Source: Sipunculus nudus (lineage: Eukaryota > Annelida > Sipuncula > Golfingiida > Sipunculidae). From it: a DNA stretch of 64,000 nt. Where the stretch lies: assembly GCA_026874595.1 (NCBI GenBank), contig CM049311.1, positions 63,821,453-63,885,452 of the forward strand. The letters run 5' to 3'. Below the pieces are notes generated by a model. It had not been told where the DNA came from. It saw only the letters and a list, made by a program, of their open reading frames with translations, and ran no database searches. The position numbers and the translations under genes are program-made. How positions within the stretch are numbered: position 1 is the first letter of the stretch; each line of letters starts with the position of its first letter. This document shows, piece by piece, positions 59,929 to 64,000 of this stretch.

Positions 59929-62344
59929 TATATAACCAGTTTATAACCCCATCGGCAGTAACCCCAAATCCACGTGTTATGCTTGCCGTATCTTCCAAGA
60001 AAAAGCTTTTCAGAGCTCTCGTAGAAGCGTATATGCCTACTTAATTTCTTGTGTCGTCTTAATTGTTATGGTGAACAGATAAATTTATACATCAGCAGTA
60101 TGAATAAAACTATAAGTTAAGAGTTATAAATTTATAACTAAAAGTCGAAACAACAATTGGGTTGATGAGCCATACATGAAAATACTAATTTCACGATATG
60201 AAGTTTCCTACGCAGTCTTTCCTTGAATGTGTATGGCAGCAACGATCCGGAGACCTGATCCTTTTGTTTTGTATGACGTAAAACTCTTACAAATGAGGAC
60301 ATGGGCGTGTAGTTTTATTGATTCATGGCATAGTCCTACTTTATTTTAGAGCAGTAAAGCTTCAGGGGGGGGGGGGGGGGGGGGGCTCAATCTATTTTGG
60401 GTAGGTTGCTTCAACTTTTTGTAAACCTATATACAGATATTGAAAAATCTCATTGGCCCACATATGCGTGTGTGTCAACCGTAGTGTATTTGAGGTCGTA
60501 TATCAGAACCAAGTATAAGATTTAAAAAATATAGTCAAGCAGAAAAGGAGACGTATATGAAGTCTCATTATAATTATTGGTACATTTTATTTCCAGTTTA
60601 TAAGTCTAGTGTCTTAAACTGAGCTTACTCTCTGAATAGCACGGTGATTAATACATTTATCATCCCCCTATCCAAAATGTGGGGAATATATAACCCCCCC
60701 CCCCCCCCCCCCACACACACACACATACGTGTTGACGCCTCTGTGTTAAAGCTTCCGTATATGATATCACTCTCAGGCTTATGCTGGAAACTAGATGTTT
60801 TGATAACCTAGAAAGGGGAAAGCACTGAATGACCCGGAACCGGTCCTTCAAACACAGAGGCACAAAAAATGAGAGACGCGCTGTTTGCATTAAGTCGTCC
60901 GTGTTGGTATTACTGCAGTATGACCGCATGTAACAGGAACTTACCCGCATTCCGCTATTCAACACTCTTTTAAGGCTTAAAGCCTAGTAATAAATACCAG
61001 TATATTTTTTATAGACCAGTAAAATGTGCTCATTGAAATAGCATTTTTATTGATGAGGTATATACACAATTACACATGAGGGCGGAATTCGTGGGGGACT
61101 GCTGTTGAAATTCCAGTGCCGTTACCTTTCCCGTGCATGTCCATTCATATGTATTTTCTCCTACTAAAACTTGTAACTTGTATATACACTCGCATATAAT
61201 TTATTCATATCCAAAACGTAGACATTGACGGGACTTATTATGGTATACATACTCAAGTCCGTCAATTCGTTAACTTATAGTGTTACCGCGATAACTTACC
61301 AGGGATCTGATGGATTTTCACGAAACTCGCCATAACTTCTTACCAATAGAATATGGATATAGGCAAAATCCACGCAATTTTTTTAGGGCAGAGATCACTA
61401 TTCTACTTTGTGGTGTCGCTATAACTTACCAATAATATGATAGATTTTTATTAAACTCAACAGAATAATCAACCAATATTTTTTTTCGCCTGCGATCGAT
61501 TCCCGGCTAAATCCGTTTATATTTAATGAGGTCAGAGGTTACCATAGTTAAGTGGCGTCGTGGTGACTTACCAAAAAATTTCATGGGTTTTCACGTAACT
61601 TATAATAAATATTAACCAAAAGTTTTACCCTGAATTAAATTTTCTGCAAAACATAAACATATTTAATGAGGTCAGAGGTCACTTCCTTGCGCTGCCCTTT
61701 TATACATATCCTTTAAGCAGACATTCATGTACAACATTTACCCTAAGTGAGTAGGAACAAGGAGATTCGATACATCGTATTGAGTAACCTTCATTGGCAG
61801 TAACTCTTGCATAGAATTTTTTTTAATAATGGTGATGTAAACCGCTGCTGAATATGTTGAATTTCTTGCAGAAAATAAATAAAATTATCATTATTGCTCC
61901 TGCTACTAGAACTCTAATACTACAACCAATTTTTAGTAGTAATAATGGCAGTCTCAGCGTTAGGCCTATATAATTGTGACTGATTGAAGGAAAAGGAGAA
62001 AATCGACCTTTGATTATAGTTTAAATTAAATATAGGTATTGAAAGTTAAATAATGAAATTGCATTTAAAGGTTTACAAAATATTATTTTGTTTTTCAGGG
62101 AGTCAGGTGACGGTATCGTATCTGTTCGTCCATCGTCGGCCGCTCAGCTGGACCCAGCAGATGTATAACTTCTACCTGGGCGTCTGCTCCGTCAGCAATG
62201 GCCTCGTTTTGCTTCTTGTCATGCCCGCCATGAAACACTTCATGCGCCTGCGCGATACCACCCTCTTCGCCCTGGCCATTGTGTCCAATATGGCGGGAGA
62301 ATTCCTGTTTTCTGTCAGCGTTAAAACATGGATGGTATTCTTAG
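52055..62344 (+). CDS. SLC46-like major facilitator transporter, 5' part (4 exons, runs off the window)
   Basis: Exons 52055-52077, 56533-56775, 58242-58846 and 62099-62344 join with consistent phases (2, 2, 1, 1), giving 372 residues before the window ends. About nine hydrophobic membrane segments are visible: TM1 29-48, TM2 90-110, TM3 119-141, then segments in exons 3 and 4. The MFS motif A reads GAWADRHNRKIPL (109-121). A lumenal loop between TM1 and TM2 holds an N-glycosylation sequon (N72-G-S) and two Cys (57, 67). The basic loop after TM6 (IRRRKQRHRR) fits the central cytoplasmic loop. The order, the Cys-bearing first loop and LLPLIGN-like TM3 resemble the SLC46 family (proton-coupled folate transporter and relatives). 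The substrate cannot be assigned. The last three or so TM helices lie to the right. Confidence 0.85.
53484..56034 (-). mobile_element. Inverted Family-2-type element with ~289-bp array, in SLC46-like intron 1
   Basis: The minus-strand relative of 35785-38207. The stem-loop end is at 53489-53515 (GTATCCCC/GGGGATAC when read on the minus strand), the GGTGGCGCCACC box at 53812, and tandem units of about 288-289 bp at about 54150-55925. The left end has GCAGCATATACTGACACTTGG and C-tract (seen as poly-G at 56021-56034), matching 18100-18205. Confidence 0.85.
56171..56225. repeat. (AG)n microsatellite with short hairpin
   Basis: About 20 AG units running into AGAGAGGCTTT-G-AAAGCCTCTCT, a perfect 11-bp-arm hairpin with a single-base loop. 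Confidence 0.85.
56252..56325. repeat. (AT)n microsatellite
   Basis: Long AT repeat with one GT interruption. Confidence 0.95.
56533..56775 (+). CDS. SLC46-like exon 2 (TM1 and first loop)
   Basis: The acceptor is TTGTATTGTAG. The frame reads KEEDAPPERRSFISRLRDVIGIEVAMLLFFMSYDL..., then a polar loop ending QQDASYW, with the Trp codon split TG|G. The donor is TACTG|GTCAGT. An acidic/basic cytoplasmic leader precedes TM1; the loop has two Cys and one N-glycosylation site. Confidence 0.85.
56776..58241. other. SLC46-like intron 2, no feature recognised
   Basis: AT-rich intron with scattered ATGTATAC-type simple sequence and no coding signal. Confidence 0.5.
58242..58846 (+). CDS. SLC46-like exon 3 (TM2-TM7 region)
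   Basis: The largest exon, 605 nt. The acceptor was placed at GACTGTTGTAG (58240-58241), because the AG at 58211-58212 would give a stop in the spliced frame. With this choice the Trp codon is restored and the protein continues NIYVSICYALPAAPASFLYG. It contains motif A, TM3-TM6 and the basic central loop. Ends GGEG at donor GAAG|GTTAGG. Codon choice is GC-rich compared with the flanking introns. Confidence 0.92.
58847..62098. other. SLC46-like intron 3
   Basis: 3.25 kb. Contains an (AT)n run (59868-59925), poly-G (60366-60384), poly-C/(CA)n (60693-60725) and a decayed tandem repeat (61280-61690). No coding signal. Confidence 0.6.
61280..61690 (+). repeat. Decayed ~130-bp tandem repeat
   Basis: Three units start with CG.TAACTTACCA-like blocks at about 61289, 61415 and 61557 and share ATTTAATGAGGTCAGAGGT. 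A perfect DR1 site AGGTCAGAGGTCA lies at 61669-61681. Confidence 0.5.
62099..62344 (+). CDS. SLC46-like exon 4 (TM7-TM9 region)
   Basis: A TTTTTCAG acceptor restores GGEGSQVTVSYLFVHRRPLSW. Two long hydrophobic segments follow (YNFYLGVCSVSNGLVLLLVMPAM and the LFALAIVSNMAGEF region), ending VFLG at TTAG|GTATGT in phase 1. The next exon is not within the remaining 1.65 kb. Confidence 0.9.
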
Positions 62345-63332
62345 GTATGTCTTTAATTATTATAATGCTAATTGTTTCGTTATATTAAATGTAAGATGAT
62401 AAACTAAAATGTAATTATTACAACTATAAATTTTTAAAATATTCATTAAAGGTTGAATTATGGCATTGACAATAAAAATCTATAAATGATCAAAGTAAAA
62501 TCATGTTTTCAGGGTTTTACGCTTTTGAAATTTACAGCATAATGGAAAAAAAGAGTAAATATAGTGTTTTTCATGAATAATCTTTTATGTCATAGCTATA
62601 AGGCATATGAACCTGTGAATTGTGTCGAGCGTGATACATGTGTTATTTCGTCAATGCAGGCAATAAAATACATGATAAAAATAGATAAGGGCTTATTTAT
62701 TCGTGATAAATTTATTGTCCTATCCATAGACTATAAAATTACCAAGTGGATGTGTCGTGATCAATGATTATCTAACAGTAGTTTCTGTATAGGGCCTGAA
62801 ATTACGAGCAGACCTGTCGGTTAGGAATTCTGGATTCACAATATGCGTTAAATACAAATAATCACATTATACACAGATGTGTACTGACACATACTAAAGT
62901 TGCACCACGGTGATCGTCCTTTGAAACCAGTTATATGGGCACAACCTGGAGCCCGTTATGTATGCAAGGGCTTTGTAAGTATTGAAGGACCAACCTTTGG
63001 ACGAACCGACCAACCCCACTAATCATTCGTTTGGCTCCTGATACAATCAGGGCCGCGCTAAACAGCGGACTAACGTACCTTTAGCTATTCAGATTAGCAC
63101 GATCATACAGTTTATAGGGTCGGCCTGAAGGTCGAATGTAAACGCGATCTAAGGAGAACAATGAAGTATTTAGAACATGAATCCTGAATTATTTTAGCTG
63201 CCGTTTATATTTACCTGATAATAGACACCTGGAGTCACCATGTCAAGATGTTCAGGTTTCGGTCATAATGTAAACTGGATTGTTTCAAAGAAACGTGGCT
63301 ATGTCACTTGACATAATTTGGTTATGGTCGTA

Positions 63333-63379
<47 letters not shown>

Positions 63380-64000
63380 ATATTGTAGAGGTGAAAAGTT
63401 AGGCATTAAAAGTGTTTGTTAATTTGAAATAAATTATGAAGAAAAAAATGATAAAAAATTTATAGAGATACTTTATTCTCAATTGAATACGCCTTTTATA
63501 AAGGTGGCCATTTATGTTACTTAATTGTTTGATCACTAATGTAACTATATTTCAAGAAAATCTAGTCCATGTCATCATGGTATCCTTTAAGTAATCATTT
63601 AGCATCAATGATAAAAAAATATCACATTTATTAATTTTAAGAAGATTTGGCGCTAAACCTAAAGGACAAAACAGCTGTCCACAATAATTGTTTTTTGGAC
63701 ATGAAAGTTTTTAACTACCTTGATATTGCTGACTTTATCTTACGAAGATAAAAATTATATTATACTTATAACCATATAATTCACGGTGATTTAGTTCTTT
63801 TATTAATTTTCCTAAATTTTATGTCTTAATTTACAAATTTTTAGTTTTATTCTAACATTGTAACACGTTTAAACCATAAATAATCTTTTCTTTTTAACAA
63901 GTGCTCCATCAAATATTCGTGTCCCAGATAGAAATGTAATTGTACTGAAAACAATATATCTAAGGCTAAAAAAAGTATGGTTCTTAGACACTTTTTTTAC
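62345..64000. other. SLC46-like intron 4 (runs off the window)
   Basis: No further exon is recognised. Contains an (AT)n run at 63337-63376. Confidence 0.5.

Overview
This window is animal nuclear DNA, most likely from a marine mollusc (probably a bivalve). It is AT-rich and intron-rich, with (AT)n, (GA)n and poly-G/C tracts. It is packed with pearl- or Helitron-like tandem-repeat elements that recall oyster and scallop genomes. The organism call is an inference from repeat style and from two spliced metazoan genes; no marker gene is present.

Two protein-coding genes can be built exon by exon with consistent splice phases. (1) A complete STK40 (serine/threonine pseudokinase 40) gene lies on the minus strand. 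It has eight coding exons from ATG 32740-32738 to the stop at 12392. The spliced CDS is 1305 nt and gives 434 residues, against about 435 in the vertebrate protein. (2) The 5' three-quarters of an SLC46-like (proton-coupled folate transporter-related) major facilitator gene lies on the plus strand. Four exons run from 52055 to 62344, and the gene continues beyond the right edge. The two genes are divergently arranged, with about 19 kb of repeat-dominated DNA between their start codons.

Layout: 1-10311 tandem-repeat elements plus a 3.0 kb hAT-like element; 10312-12391 STK40 downstream region with a small MITE; 12392-32740 STK40 coding exons, with introns filled by a pogo-like element, nested Helitron-like elements and a 2.3 kb TIR element; 33370-34570 a 48-bp minisatellite; 35415 onward a possible STK40 leader exon; 35785-38207 an array of about 289-bp units; 38521-40098 a TIR element holding a tandem tRNA-derived SINE unit; 40599-42697 a Mutator-like element with 9-bp target duplication; 45240-46430 another hairpin-ended array; 46430-51640 mostly unannotated AT-rich DNA with a perfect 38-bp-arm hairpin; 51640-52077 promoter region and first exon of the SLC46-like gene; 53484-56034 the inverted relative of the 289-bp array, inside its first intron.

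The most interesting material is non-coding. At least three repeat families end in conserved stem-loops followed by an A-rich or AATTA end. Two nested insertions let the empty target sites be inferred: A|T targets without target duplication, as expected for rolling-circle transposons. The 289-bp arrays carry a dozen exact DR1 nuclear-receptor sites (AGGTCAAAGGTCA). None of these family assignments was checked against a database.
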